Below the pieces are notes generated by a model. That model was not told the origin of the DNA. It was given only the letters and a program-made list of their open reading frames with translations, and searched no databases. The position numbers were made by a program, and so were the translations under genes. Source: CBDCYS01 sp965224215 (GTDB lineage Bacteria; Acidobacteriota; Terriglobia; Bryobacterales; UBA6623). From it: DNA of 64,000 nucleotides. Shown one piece after another: positions 53,422-62,518 of this stretch; within the stretch, counting starts at the first letter, position 1; every line of letters starts with the position of its first letter. Location of the stretch: contig CBDCYS010000059.1 of NCBI GenBank assembly GCA_965224215.1, positions 1 to 64,000 of the forward strand. The letters run 5' to 3'.

Positions 53422-54150
53422 CTAATCGGCCTTCGACAGGTAGAACACGCGCGGCTTCGTTCCCAGCTCGGACAGCAGTTGCTCAGAGCGGCCGCTTGAG
53501 ATCATCTTCGACACTTGGCTGTCCGGATCGCTCATATCGCCGAAGACCATCGCCTCGGCCGGACACGACCGGACGCAAGCCGGTTGCACGTCTCCGTCCG
53601 CGAGTTCCCGGTCCTCCGCGTCGGCGTCGAGTTTCGCGCGCTTGATCTTATGCGCGCAAAACGTGCATTTCTCCACGACTCCCGCCGGGCGGATGGAGAC
53701 ATCCGGGTTGAGTTGCAGGTCCAGCGGACCGTCCCACTCCGAGGCGAACCAATTGAAGAATCGGACGGTGTAGGGGCAGTTGTTGGCACAGTAGCGCGTT
53801 CCGATGCACCGGTTGTATACCTGGACGTTGAGCCCCTCGGCGTTCTGGTAGGTCGCGAACACCGGGCAAACCGGCTCGCACGGAGCGTCGTCGCAGTGCT
53901 GGCAAAGAACCGGCCGGTACTTGACCTTGATGTTCGGGAATTCCCCTTCGTAGTAGCGATCGATGCGAATCCATTGCTTGGACCTTCCCATGGCAGACTG
54001 CTCCGGCCCTGCGGTGGGGATATTGTTCTCGGACGAGCAGGCCAGCATGCAGGCTTCGCAGCCGGTGCAGCGATCGAGATCAATCGACATCGCCCACTGA
54101 GGCACTTTCCCAGCGCCTTCTTCGACTTGTTTCGTGGTTTCCTTCGCCAT
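53422..54150 (-). CDS. Alternative complex III iron-sulfur subunit ActB2
   Basis: 242 aa. Four cysteine clusters are visible: CTGCEACMLAC, CQHCDDAPCEPVC, CIGTRYCANNC and CTFCAHKI...CVRSC, the ferredoxin-type arrangement that carries 4Fe-4S or 3Fe-4S clusters. In Rhodothermus this part is fused to the MopB-like part as one ActB; here it is a separate gene 15 nt downstream. The first 20 residues are charged. Confidence 0.92.
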   Translation of the reverse strand: MAKETTKQVEEGAGKVPQWAMSIDLDRCTGCEACMLACSSENNIPTAGPEQSAMGRSKQWIRIDRYYEGEFPNIKVKYRPVLCQHCDDAPCEPVCPVFATYQNAEGLNVQVYNRCIGTRYCANNCPYTVRFFNWFASEWDGPLDLQLNPDVSIRPAGVVEKCTFCAHKIKRAKLDADAEDRELADGDVQPACVRSCPAEAMVFGDMSDPDSQVSKMISSGRSEQLLSELGTKPRVFYLSKAD

Positions 54151-54165
54151 CTGTCCTCCTTCGCT

Positions 54166-56334
54166 TTATACCCTGTGCGGCAGCGCGTCGCGATCCTGTC
54201 GCGAGAACTGGATCAGCCGCCCCTCGCCGCTTGCCTTTTCGAGGGTTACCGGTGTCGGCCCCAGCGCGGAGGCCCCGGTAGCCCGATCCCGAAGATCGCC
54301 GACAACGGCCATCGGATTCGCGCCGTGTCCTGATGCGTAGCGCCCGTAGCTTTCATGCCCTTGGCCGAGCGCCATGGACACGACACCCGGGATGGCGGCT
54401 GGATTGACGTAAACGGGAGCTTCCAGCGAACCGTGAGCAGATTCGACTCGCACCATGTCTCCGTTCGTAACGCCGAGTTCTTGCGCCGTTCCCGGATCCA
54501 ATTCCGCGGGTAGCCCCCACATCGCGCTAGAAGCAGGGTCGGGCAGTTCCTGCAGCCACGGACGGTTCGCACCGCTTCCGTTGCCGAACTGCACCGACGG
54601 GTACGCCTGGAACACCAGGCGGTCCCGACTGGAATCCATGGAAAATTCGCCCAGTCGCGGGGTCGAGCCGGGCTCACGCAGCAAGATCTCCCCTTGCCAG
54701 CCACCTCGGCGTAGGCTTTCGGCCACGAAGCCGCGTGAATCGGAATCGGCCGCATCCGATTCCAACGCAGCATGCAATTGCATGAGACCCGATTCCACGC
54801 TGAATTCTTCGTAGGGCTTGCCGACCCCGTCGGCCAAGGCAGCCAGTACGGCTTCGGTCGGGCGAGATTCGTGCAAGGGCGCTACGAATGCCGCAGTCGC
54901 TGCGACCGACGGCACGGGCGAGGCGTCAGGGACAGCCAGGATGGATCGCTCCAATGGATCGTGATCGGGCAGGATCAAGTCGGCAAACGCCGACGAGTCG
55001 TCCAGGAAGGGCGAGAAGCTGATTACGATCCCGGCAGCGGCCAGGGCGCTCTGGCTGGACGGGGAGCTGTACGCCGGATTGACTCCATCCAAGAAGACCA
55101 GTTCGGCTTCCGCCAGACGTACGGCCCAGTCGCCGGAAGTGGGTCGCGCGGATTCGAGCTCCATGCCCGAAACCGAGGCGGGCATTACGCCACCGGCCTT
55201 GTTGACGCTACCCAGCAACAGGTTCAGTGCGTTCGCCGCCGTCACGGCGTCGGCCGAATTCTCACGCACGATCGACGCTCCTGCCACCACAAGCGGTTTG
55301 GAGGCGGCCGCGAGATCAGTCGCCACTTCGCGCATCGCTTCGACAGGAATTCCCGAGGCAGCCGCAACCCAATCCGGATCCGTGTCGGCGAACACAGAGA
55401 TGACGCTTGCCGGTGTCTTTTCCAACGTCGGCACAAGATTCTCGCGGACCAGTACCCGACCTATACCCAGCGCTAGAGCCAGCTCGCCGCCAGGCTGCAC
55501 AGGAAGCCATCGGTCGGCGTTCCAGGCGGTCAGGGAAAATCGTGATTCCGCATGGACCAGCCGCCCGCGCAGTTCGCGGCGCCCCTGCCGCATATGCCCG
55601 TAGCGGCGCGCGTACATCACCGGAGAAACCCAGCCTCCCAAAAAATCGGCGCCGATCGACAGAACCATCGTGGCGTCCTGGATTTCGTAGACAGGAACGC
55701 CCTCCCAGCCGAAGGCGCGGTTCGCCCCCGCGATCTCGGCAGCGAAGTCACCGAACCCGATGGACCTGGCCGGAGGGGCACCGACGGTCTCCAGAAATCG
55801 CGCAGCATTCACCGCTCGCGAGCCAACGCGCGGCGGCGACAGGAAAAGTATTTTGCCCGGGTCCGAGGAAGTAGCGCGGGCCAAGGCATCGCCGGCCTCC
55901 TCCAGTGCGGCGTCCCAAGAGATCGGTTCGAATTCCCCCGAACCCCGCTTGCCAACACGCTTTAGCGGCTGCTGCAAGCGGTCCGGGTTATACAGCGACT
56001 GCAGTGCGGAATGGCCGCGGGCGCAAAGCCGTCCGCCGCTCACAGGGTCTTCGGGGTTCCCTTCGATCTTCTTGATCGCTGCAATCTTTTGGCGAAAGCG
56101 CTCTCCTTCGACCTCGATTTCTCGTTCGGACGCCATCACTCTGGCAACAGTGCCACATCCGGCTCCGCATTCCTGGCAGATGCTCGGGTGCCATTCCTCA
56201 ACGCCCGGTACAATCTCCTCCTCCGGAACCAGCAGCGGGATGATCTCCTCGGCCTGCTTGCCGCATGCACCGGATATCACGCCGCCCGAAGCGGTGCCGA
56301 CCAGCTTGAAGAAGTTGCGGCGGTCTATACTCAC
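54166..56334 (-). CDS. Alternative complex III MopB-like subunit ActB1
   Basis: 722 aa from GTG 56334, chosen because GGAGG lies just upstream and because the twin-arginine motif (SIDRRNFFKLVG) follows directly; a longer frame runs into actA. A 4Fe-4S-type motif occurs at the start of the mature protein (CQECGAGCGTVARV...RLCARG). The rest matches molybdopterin oxidoreductase fold blocks (LFLSPPRVGSRAVNAARFLE, AVRLAEAELVFLDGVNPAY, LILPDHDPLERS, LGVTNGDMVRVES). In characterised ActB the fold binds no molybdenum, and I see no ligand clearly saying otherwise. Confidence 0.9.
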   Translation of the reverse strand: MSIDRRNFFKLVGTASGGVISGACGKQAEEIIPLLVPEEEIVPGVEEWHPSICQECGAGCGTVARVMASEREIEVEGERFRQKIAAIKKIEGNPEDPVSGGRLCARGHSALQSLYNPDRLQQPLKRVGKRGSGEFEPISWDAALEEAGDALARATSSDPGKILFLSPPRVGSRAVNAARFLETVGAPPARSIGFGDFAAEIAGANRAFGWEGVPVYEIQDATMVLSIGADFLGGWVSPVMYARRYGHMRQGRRELRGRLVHAESRFSLTAWNADRWLPVQPGGELALALGIGRVLVRENLVPTLEKTPASVISVFADTDPDWVAAASGIPVEAMREVATDLAAASKPLVVAGASIVRENSADAVTAANALNLLLGSVNKAGGVMPASVSGMELESARPTSGDWAVRLAEAELVFLDGVNPAYSSPSSQSALAAAGIVISFSPFLDDSSAFADLILPDHDPLERSILAVPDASPVPSVAATAAFVAPLHESRPTEAVLAALADGVGKPYEEFSVESGLMQLHAALESDAADSDSRGFVAESLRRGGWQGEILLREPGSTPRLGEFSMDSSRDRLVFQAYPSVQFGNGSGANRPWLQELPDPASSAMWGLPAELDPGTAQELGVTNGDMVRVESAHGSLEAPVYVNPAAIPGVVSMALGQGHESYGRYASGHGANPMAVVGDLRDRATGASALGPTPVTLEKASGEGRLIQFSRQDRDALPHRV

Positions 56335-56411
56335 GCCGCCTCCGGCCGGATCTGTGGCATGCCAACCAGATCGCTGCTGCGAGTTCTCATCCTCTGATTC
56401 TCCGACATTCC

Positions 56412-56870
56412 CTAGAAATGGCACACCAGGCAGTCGTCGCTGGCGTTGTTCTCGCGGTGGCAAGTGATGCAAGTGCCCATCGTGTGACGCACGGCTTCGA
56501 CCGCAACTGTCATTGTGGCCACATCGCCGTGACACTTTGAACACGCGATCTCGGCACGGGCGTGCGGGGCATGGCGGAATTGAACCGCCGCCTTCTGCTC
56601 GAATCCGTAGACGCGTACCCAAGACACCTCGTGTTTCCGGTCCCAGTACTCCGTCAGGCGAGCAACCTCAGGCAAATCCGTTCCGATGAATTGATGACAG
56701 AGCATGCACTTGCGAATAGAGGGAATGACAGCGGCGTCTTGCGAGACGGCTCCGGTGTGGCAGTCGACGCACTGCATGCGGGCCTTCTCGATGTGCACCT
56801 TGTGCGAGAAGCCGATCGGCTGTTGGGCAGCGGCGGAGACCGCCAGAAGTAAGAGCAGGGTTGCGAGCAT
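56412..56870 (-). CDS. actA: Alternative complex III pentahaem cytochrome ActA
   Basis: 152 aa with an N-terminal hydrophobic signal (MLATLLLLLAVSAAAQ). Five CxxCH haem sites are present: CVDCH, CMLCH, CSKCH, CITCH and CLVCH, matching the pentahaem ActA of Rhodothermus-type complexes; extra His residues (FSHKVH, RHAPHA) could be distal ligands. First gene of the operon actA-actB1-actB2-actC-actD. No actE or actF follows. Confidence 0.9.
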   Translation of the reverse strand: MLATLLLLLAVSAAAQQPIGFSHKVHIEKARMQCVDCHTGAVSQDAAVIPSIRKCMLCHQFIGTDLPEVARLTEYWDRKHEVSWVRVYGFEQKAAVQFRHAPHARAEIACSKCHGDVATMTVAVEAVRHTMGTCITCHRENNASDDCLVCHF

Positions 56871-57029
56871 GAACCTACCGGTGTCGCTAGCGGGCTAGAC
56901 ATGACTAGCATAACCCAACGCAGCAGCCCAGTCGGTCCTTGTCTTGCGGATTCAGAAATGAGCCCCCTGCTCTCGGCCGGCAAATGGACGACCGTCGCAC
57001 TCTGGCCCGAACAAACAACAGTCTCAGGA
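56871..57029. other. Leader region upstream of actA; nothing recognised
   Basis: No clear promoter boxes were identified. It lies between the act operon start and IS256 debris, both read on the minus strand. Confidence 0.35.
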
Positions 57030-57267
57030 CCACAGGGCGTTGTGAACCGCGGGACCGCGGCCAGGACGCCTGGAACCGCGAACGTACCTCGGCTGTTCGG
57101 GATCCCCTTCCAGGTGGGCCTCCATTTCCGCGTTCAGCGCTCGCTCTGTGACCGCCTTCTTCAGGCCCTCAATCAACTTGCCGCTACGGAACACGTCCCG
57201 GTGGGTCCTCGCCCCCGAGTAACTCGTCCAACAGTTTGTCGCTGATGTGTGCTGTTTGCTTTGCCAT
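57030..57267 (-). pseudogene. IS256-family transposase, N-terminal fragment with frameshift
   Basis: From ATG 57267 the frame reads AKQTAHISDKLLDELLGGED, then shifts after about 23 codons; another frame continues DVFRSGKLIEGLKKAVTERA and LNAEMEAHLEGDPEQP, the IS256 N-terminus. The rest of the transposase is absent. Confidence 0.8.
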
Positions 57268-57336
57268 ATCTCGTCCTCCTTGTGGACTTCTATGGCTCTC
57301 GCGGTAGGGATGCGCGTTGCCGCGCACCCCCCGCTC

Positions 57337-57370
57337 AGATCCGGACGGGCACGTTAATGCATCCGGCTCC
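57337..57370 (-). ncRNA. Group II intron domain V (3' end of a truncated intron)
   Basis: On the minus strand GGAGCCGGATGC, then a short loop and GCCCGTCCGGATCT, the conserved domain V hairpin of bacterial group II introns. It follows the reverse-transcriptase C-terminus directly, at the expected spacing; only the 3' part of the intron remains. Confidence 0.7.
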
Positions 57371-57392
57371 TACCTCCGATGTTGACGGCAAA

Positions 57393-57683
57393 TCATCTGT
57401 CCGGCCAGTCGTGGAGCACTCGCAGCTCGGGCCACAGCGACTCGCAGAGCACGTCTAGGCGTTCCCAGGGGAAACGGTCTTTCTGCGACCTGCTTCGGAG
57501 GGTCGTCATCCACTCCCGCTTCAGGCGCTGCTCGAATCGCTTGAGATACGGGTAGCTCGTGGGCACCGCGAAGTAGTTGTACCACCCCTTCAGCACCATT
57601 CCCAGCCATCTTCCCGTCTCCACCACGTCTGCGTGCATGCGCCTGCGCAGTTGCTGCCGTATTGCCTTCAGGGTCCGACTTGG
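57393..57683 (-). pseudogene. Group II intron reverse transcriptase/maturase, C-terminal fragment
   Basis: Minus strand: RTLKAIRQQLRRRMH, VETGRWLGMVLKGWYNYFAV, RFEQRLKREWMTTLRSRSQK, then RFPWERLDVLCESLWPEL and a final VLHDWPDR. This is the maturase X/GIIM region of intron-encoded proteins. The RT domain is missing because the IS3 element at 57681 starts here. Confidence 0.88.
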
Positions 57684-57771
57684 AGTGGCGATGATTTCGT
57701 GGACAGTGGGGATTGCGTGATAGGCAGGGGGGTGTTCGACTGAGAGGGCGGGGGCAAGGAGGCCCCAGTCG

Positions 57772-58077
57772 ATGAGCAAACCAAGCCATGTGAAGGCCTA
57801 TCCGAAGGAATTCCGGGAAAAGGTCGTGCAGTTGGTGCAAGGCGGGGATCGCAGTCAGCGGGAGGTGGCCGAGGAATTCGGGATCTCGACGGATTCGGTG
57901 CGGCGCTGGGTGCAGCAGGCGGAGCGCGACCAAGGCAGTCGGCAGGACGGCCTGCGCACGAGCGAGCGCGAGGAACTGAGCCGGCTGCGGCGGGAGAACC
58001 GGCAGCTGAAGATGGATCGGGAAATCCTGTCAAAGGCAGCGGCCTGGTTCGCTCGGGAGACCAATTCGACCCGGTAA
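57772..58077 (+). CDS. IS3-family OrfA (helix-turn-helix)
   Basis: 101 aa. MSKPSHVKAYPKEFREKVVQ, then a helix-turn-helix (DRSQREVAEEFGISTDSVRRWV) and a leucine-rich helix (ELSRLRRENRQLKMDREIL). An AGGAGG-like site (AAGGAGGCCCC) lies upstream. The stop is 2 nt before OrfB, in a different frame arrangement from copy 1, so OrfB may start independently or by frameshifting. Confidence 0.9.
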   Translation: MSKPSHVKAYPKEFREKVVQLVQGGDRSQREVAEEFGISTDSVRRWVQQAERDQGSRQDGLRTSEREELSRLRRENRQLKMDREILSKAAAWFARETNSTR

Positions 58078-58079
58078 CG

Positions 58080-58949
58080 GTGTTCGAATTCGTAAGAGCG
58101 AATCAGGGTCGATATCGGATCGCCCGCATGTGCCGTTTGCTGGGGGTCTCCACCAGCGGGTATTACGCGTGGCGGGTGCGGTCGCCGAGTCGGCGGGCGC
58201 AGCAGAACAAGGAGTTGAGCCGCCGGATCGCGGCAATCCACGCCGAGTCGCGGCAGACCTACGGGGCGCGGCGGGTATGGGCGGAGCTGCGGGCACAGGG
58301 CGTGACGGTGTCGCGGCGGCGGGTGGCGCGGCTGATGCGGGCGCTGGGCTTGCAGGGGGTGACGCGGCGGAAGCGGCGTTGCACGACCCGCAGGGACCCG
58401 CAAGCGACCGTGGCGCCGGACCGGGTCCAGCGCCGTTTCGAGGCCTCGGAGCCGAACCGCTTGTGGGTAGCTGACATCACGTATGTGCCGACACTGGAAG
58501 GGTTTGTGTATCTGGCGACGGTGCTGGACGTGTTCAGCCGGAAGGTCGTGGGCTGGGCCATGAGCGCGCGACAGACGGTGGATCTGGTGCAGTCGGCGCT
58601 GGAGATGGCGGTCACGGCGCGGGCCGCGCAGGGCGTGGTATTGCATTCCGACCGCGGTAGCCAGTACACGGCGCTGGTGTTCACCCGGCAGTGCGCCGCA
58701 GCGGGCATCGAGCGCTCGATGGGGTCGGCGGGCGACTGTTTCGACAACGCCATGGCGGAGAGCCTCTTCGCCACGGTGGAATGCGAGTTGCTGCAGCGCG
58801 TTGAGTTCGCGACCCGCGCGGAGGCGGAACTCGAGATCTTCCGTTTCGTGGAAGGTTTCTACAACCGGAAACGCCGACATTCAGGGCTCGGCTATCTCTC
58901 GCCGGTGGAATTCGAGCAGGCCTGGCACACACAGCAGGCGGCGGCCTGA
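58080..58949 (+). CDS. IS3-family transposase OrfB (integrase core)
   Basis: 289 aa, intact. Catalytic segments VADITYVPTL (Asp), VLHSDRGSQY (Asp) and AMAESLFATVE (Glu), with an N-terminal HTH_21-like region (QTYGARRVWAELRAQG). Longer at its N-terminus than the copy at 8059, which supports an earlier start for that one. Confidence 0.93.
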   Translation: MFEFVRANQGRYRIARMCRLLGVSTSGYYAWRVRSPSRRAQQNKELSRRIAAIHAESRQTYGARRVWAELRAQGVTVSRRRVARLMRALGLQGVTRRKRRCTTRRDPQATVAPDRVQRRFEASEPNRLWVADITYVPTLEGFVYLATVLDVFSRKVVGWAMSARQTVDLVQSALEMAVTARAAQGVVLHSDRGSQYTALVFTRQCAAAGIERSMGSAGDCFDNAMAESLFATVECELLQRVEFATRAEAELEIFRFVEGFYNRKRRHSGLGYLSPVEFEQAWHTQQAAA

Positions 58950-59640
58950 CCCAGAGCCAGCCAAGGGCGCGGTGACAATAGCACCGGGCTGTTGCACTCT
59001 CCGTGTGTCTCGATCCCGTCTGGGAGGGCAGCGGGCGGGTAATAGTAACGGTAAGACGGTAGGATCCTACCATTGCCAGCGACCGTGCCTGGCCAGATTT
59101 GGCACAACCAGAGCCACCCGGGTCCGGTCCGGACGCCTACTTCGAGACTGCGGAGGAAAAAGCGAAGAGAGGGGATGATGAAGAGCTGAAGAGGATGTTT
59201 CCTTGACTTCTCCAGGCCCTCTACGCCATCATGGTGCCACCCTCTACGGAGTTGCTGCCCTCTGCTGCACCCTCAAGTGTCCACCACTTCGTAGCCACCC
59301 CAACTCATGCGTTTTGGAGTGTTCATCTTTTCCCATCTAGGCACGAAAAGATGAACACTCCACTCAAGCTTGCCAGGACCTTCCGGCAGGTTCGCCTGAA
59401 CGGGCAACACCGTGAGGACCGGCACCAACATTCGTATCGCAGGGAAACACATCTAGTGGTGCATGCGTACGCGCCGCAGCCGAGACGCAGACTGCGACTA
59501 CCTCTTGATCTGGGGCGAAGGCGGGGATCCCGGCGAGCTGCGTTGTGCGCTCTCGGTCCGATTGCTATCATTGCTCGGGAACGGTTCTCGGGCATTGCCG
59601 GAATGCGCTTTCCAAGACCGAGACCCGAAATGGAGGCACT
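58950..59640. other. Intergenic stretch; contains the IS-end palindrome at 59315-59362
   Basis: Several GC-rich frames but none recognised. The region before the CocE-type gene shows no clear promoter boxes. Confidence 0.4.
59315..59362. repeat. Perfect 18-bp palindrome made of two facing IS3-type ends
   Basis: TGGAGTGTTCATCTTTTC at 59315-59332 pairs exactly with 59345-59362 around 12 nt. The right arm plus loop (CTAGGCACGAAAAG...) is the same sequence as the IS3-type end at about 9305-9329. Confidence 0.75.
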
Positions 59641-61452
59641 ATGCGTGATTTGAGCACCAGATCTATTCGGCGGACAGCGTGTCGAAATCTTGCCGCCTTT
59701 GTGGCATTCGTTGCCTCAGTCGGAGCCTATGAGTTTCCTGTTTCGCCCCCTCCCCGGAACGACATTAGCGTCGAAAACCGCGTCGCGATACAGATGCGCG
59801 ACGGAGTGACCCTCTATGCTGACGTTTATCGGCCGACAGGGGAAGGCAAGTATCCCGTCATCGTCTCTCGCACTCCGTATTCGACGGAGCGCTCGCCGAG
59901 TGCATACGCCAGCGCGGTCTACTTTTCGCGCCGTGGCTATGTGTACGTCTTTCAGGACGTTCGTGGGCGGCATGAGTCCGAAGGCATATGGGAGCCGTTC
60001 CGTGACGACATCGAAGACGGTTACGACACCGTTGAGTGGGCCGCCGTGCAGCCCTGGTCGAATGGGAAGGTGGGCATGGAGGGCGGCTCCTACCTCGGTC
60101 ATGTCCAGTGGCGTGCCGCGCAGGCTATGCCGCCGCACTTGGTGACGATATTCCCCCGTGTCGCATCGACTAGCATCTACCACGACTGGATAACAGTCAA
60201 CGGTGGTTGGCGGTTGGCGTTCAACTTCGGTTGGGGTCCAGTACGCCAGGAATCGCGCATCATGCAGAATTCAGGCCCACATACGATGCTCGGCGGACCC
60301 GAGGGCATCAGCTACGACCGAGTGGTCTGGCACTTGCCGCTGAACGAGATGCAAGCTCAGGTCGGCCGCGACGCGCAATTCTACAAGGACTGGCTCGCCC
60401 ACCCCGACTACGACGACTATTGGCGCGAACTGAACATCGAAGAGCACTTCGACAAGATTTCCGTGCCGGTCCACACCATGGGCGGGTTCTTCGACATCTT
60501 CGCCCAAGGCACTCTGCGCGGGTACTCGGGTGTCAGTCAGCGGGGTGCCACGGATGATGCGCGAAAAGGAAGTCACATGGTGATCGGGCCATGGGAACAC
60601 GGCGTGTCGCGAACGGTTGGCGAGATGGACTGGGGCGAAACCGCTGTTGTAGACACCAACGCCCTGGCTCTCCGTTGGTTCGACTACTGGCTCCGAGGCA
60701 TCGACAATGGCCTGCGAGACGAGCCACCGGTAAAGGTCTTCGTGATGGGCCGTAACGAGTGGCGCCATGAGAACGAGTACCCGCTTGCACGCACCAAATA
60801 TACGCCGCTCTACCTCGATAGCGCAGGGAGGGCGAACGGCTCTCACGGTGCCGGGCTCCTCTCCTGGCGGAAGCCAGCCGGCGGATCGGAACCGGACAGG
60901 TACAGCTACGATCCAGGCAACCCCGTCCCCAGCCTCGGTGGAGCGAACTGCTGTGGTGTCGGCACACCCTCAGGCGCTAGGGACCAGAGGCCGATCGAGC
61001 ACCGTTCCGATGTGCTCGTCTACACCACGGAGGTTCTTTCGGAACCGGTCGAGGTCGTCGGACCGGTGAAACTCGTGTTGCACGCGTCCTCGAGTGCTGT
61101 CGACACCGACTTCGTGGCGAAGCTGATCGACGTGTATACAGACGGCCGCTCGATTAACGTGGCTGAGGGCATCCTGCGAGCCCGCCATCGCAACGGCGTG
61201 GACAGGGAGGTCCCAATGGAGCCCGGTACTGCGTACGACATGGAGATTGATATGATTGGTACGGCGAACCTGTTCCAGAAGGGACACCGGATCCGGGTAC
61301 ACGTCACGAGCAGCCATTTCCCGCAGTTCGCACGAAATCTGAACAACGGCAAGCCATACGGCACGAGTAACGACGCCATCGTGGCGGAGCAAACGGTCTA
61401 TCATTCAGCGGAGCGACCATCTCACATCGTTTTACCTGTGATCGGACCGTAG
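59641..61452 (+). CDS. Secreted CocE/NonD-family hydrolase (Xaa-Pro dipeptidyl-peptidase-like)
   Basis: 603 aa from ATG 59641; the upstream extension is non-coding. A signal-like N-terminus is followed by the alpha/beta-hydrolase domain of PF02129: QMRDGVTLYADVYRP, IVSRTPYS, then nucleophile Ser in GMEGGSYLGH. The His is in MVIGPWEHGVSR. The C-terminal jelly-roll (PF08530) is seen in LVYTTEVLSEPVEVVGPVKL and KGHRIRVHVTSSHFPQFARN. Relatives hydrolyse esters or acyl bonds or act as peptidases; the substrate is unknown. It stands alone. Confidence 0.92.
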   Translation: MRDLSTRSIRRTACRNLAAFVAFVASVGAYEFPVSPPPRNDISVENRVAIQMRDGVTLYADVYRPTGEGKYPVIVSRTPYSTERSPSAYASAVYFSRRGYVYVFQDVRGRHESEGIWEPFRDDIEDGYDTVEWAAVQPWSNGKVGMEGGSYLGHVQWRAAQAMPPHLVTIFPRVASTSIYHDWITVNGGWRLAFNFGWGPVRQESRIMQNSGPHTMLGGPEGISYDRVVWHLPLNEMQAQVGRDAQFYKDWLAHPDYDDYWRELNIEEHFDKISVPVHTMGGFFDIFAQGTLRGYSGVSQRGATDDARKGSHMVIGPWEHGVSRTVGEMDWGETAVVDTNALALRWFDYWLRGIDNGLRDEPPVKVFVMGRNEWRHENEYPLARTKYTPLYLDSAGRANGSHGAGLLSWRKPAGGSEPDRYSYDPGNPVPSLGGANCCGVGTPSGARDQRPIEHRSDVLVYTTEVLSEPVEVVGPVKLVLHASSSAVDTDFVAKLIDVYTDGRSINVAEGILRARHRNGVDREVPMEPGTAYDMEIDMIGTANLFQKGHRIRVHVTSSHFPQFARNLNNGKPYGTSNDAIVAEQTVYHSAERPSHIVLPVIGP

Positions 61453-61842
61453 CCTGTAATTCGAGCTTGAAGTCTGTCTGGAACAGCGAGAATTCCTTGT
61501 CGCTGAGTTGCGACAAGTCCAGCCAGCCAGTGCAAGATCTCCCACACGGTTCGTGCGTTCAAATCTCGCCACGCTGCGGCTGACCTCACAATCCGCATGC
61601 CAAACGCCTCTGCCGCTGTGCAAGGTTGCCAGCCGAAGCCCCGGCCGGGATGTCCAGCGGTTGTGCATCCGTGCTCTTGAAGCGGCCGTCGGGACCGAAG
61701 TACACTCCGGCGAATTGAGTACCCGATCGTCATTCGCGATGAGAGCATTCGAGAACGCTCTCATCGAACCGCCCTGTCCGGGCGGTGTAACGAAGGTGGA
61801 CACCGGCTGCGTAATGTAACTGCTGGTCAGGACGGGACTTGG
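61453..61842. other. Decayed region, gene not identified
   Basis: Minus-strand frames give pieces such as VYFGPDGRFKSTDAQPLDIP in one frame and LSQLSDKEFSLFQTDFKLEL in another, suggesting a frameshifted secreted protein, but the family is not recognised. Confidence 0.35.
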
Positions 61843-62055
61843 CTAGAAGCCAACTTCATCGTGCAGTAGCGTGACGGGACTCGGGTCGAGCCGCCCGGAG
61901 CAGGCAGCCAGGCGCCGGGTCAGGCCGATGCGCTGGTCGACAGCCTGCAGCAGCAGGGCGTCACCATCGGAGGACATGCGGCCGCCGTCAAAGCGAGCGC
62001 GCACTTGGCGGCGGCCCTGATTGGCCAGATCGATTGTGATACAGTGTGTGCGCAT
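61843..62055 (-). pseudogene. IS1380-family transposase, N-terminal fragment
   Basis: MRTHCITIDLANQGRRQVRA then RFDGGRMSSDGDALLLQAVD and RIGLTRRLAAC, the N-terminus of a third IS1380 subfamily. It is cut after about 55 residues. Confidence 0.85.
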
Positions 62056-62518
62056 GGGGTGTGTCTTTGGCTAGTTCCTAACTTGCTGAATACAAATAGG
62101 TTATCACAAATTCACACCTCATGTTCAGGCCCTTGGTGAGATATTGCGGCTAAGGGCTAGGTCTCGATCTAATCATCCTGGGGCCATTGCCGCTCAGCTT
62201 GATTGGAAGCGGCGAGTTCAAAATGGTATTGATAGTCGATGACCACTGGTCCAACTCGGTTACCGTAACCATCCTGTAGGGGCGATCTTGGCTTTGGAGA
62301 AAGGCTCGTTCCAATACTCTTGCGAACGGCATGGTATCACACGGTTTCTGCCGCATAGCAAGCCAGTCTCGGATGTCCAGGGAAGAAAACTCCGGGCTGG
62401 CGATGCCGGTACTGGATCGGAGCATCGCGTCCTAACCTGGCCTCTCTGTTCCCGTGCCTCGTTCAAACGATTTCATCCGGCCCCTGGTGACCAACTTTGC
62501 AATGTCCGGCTGGAACCC
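62056..62518. other. Stretch with no recognised gene
   Basis: A minus-strand frame around 62150-62425 (with FARVLERAFLQSQDRPYRMV) looks protein-like but has no recognised family. It could be the tail of a lost IS or of a host gene. Confidence 0.35.

Larger units (their letters stand above)
57681..58949 (+). mobile_element. IS3-family element (minimum extent; right end not located)
   Basis: The left end TTGGAGTGGCGATGATTTCG matches the leaders of the copies at 28885 and 9329. Two intact genes follow. The right inverted repeat is uncertain: a candidate is at 59345-59362, which would give an unusually long 1.7-kb element. Confidence 0.8.

Noticed and set aside
54166..56622. 818-aa version of ActB1
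   Set aside because: The extra N-terminus overlaps actA in another frame; the GTG at 56334 with GGAGG and a twin-arginine motif is the better start.
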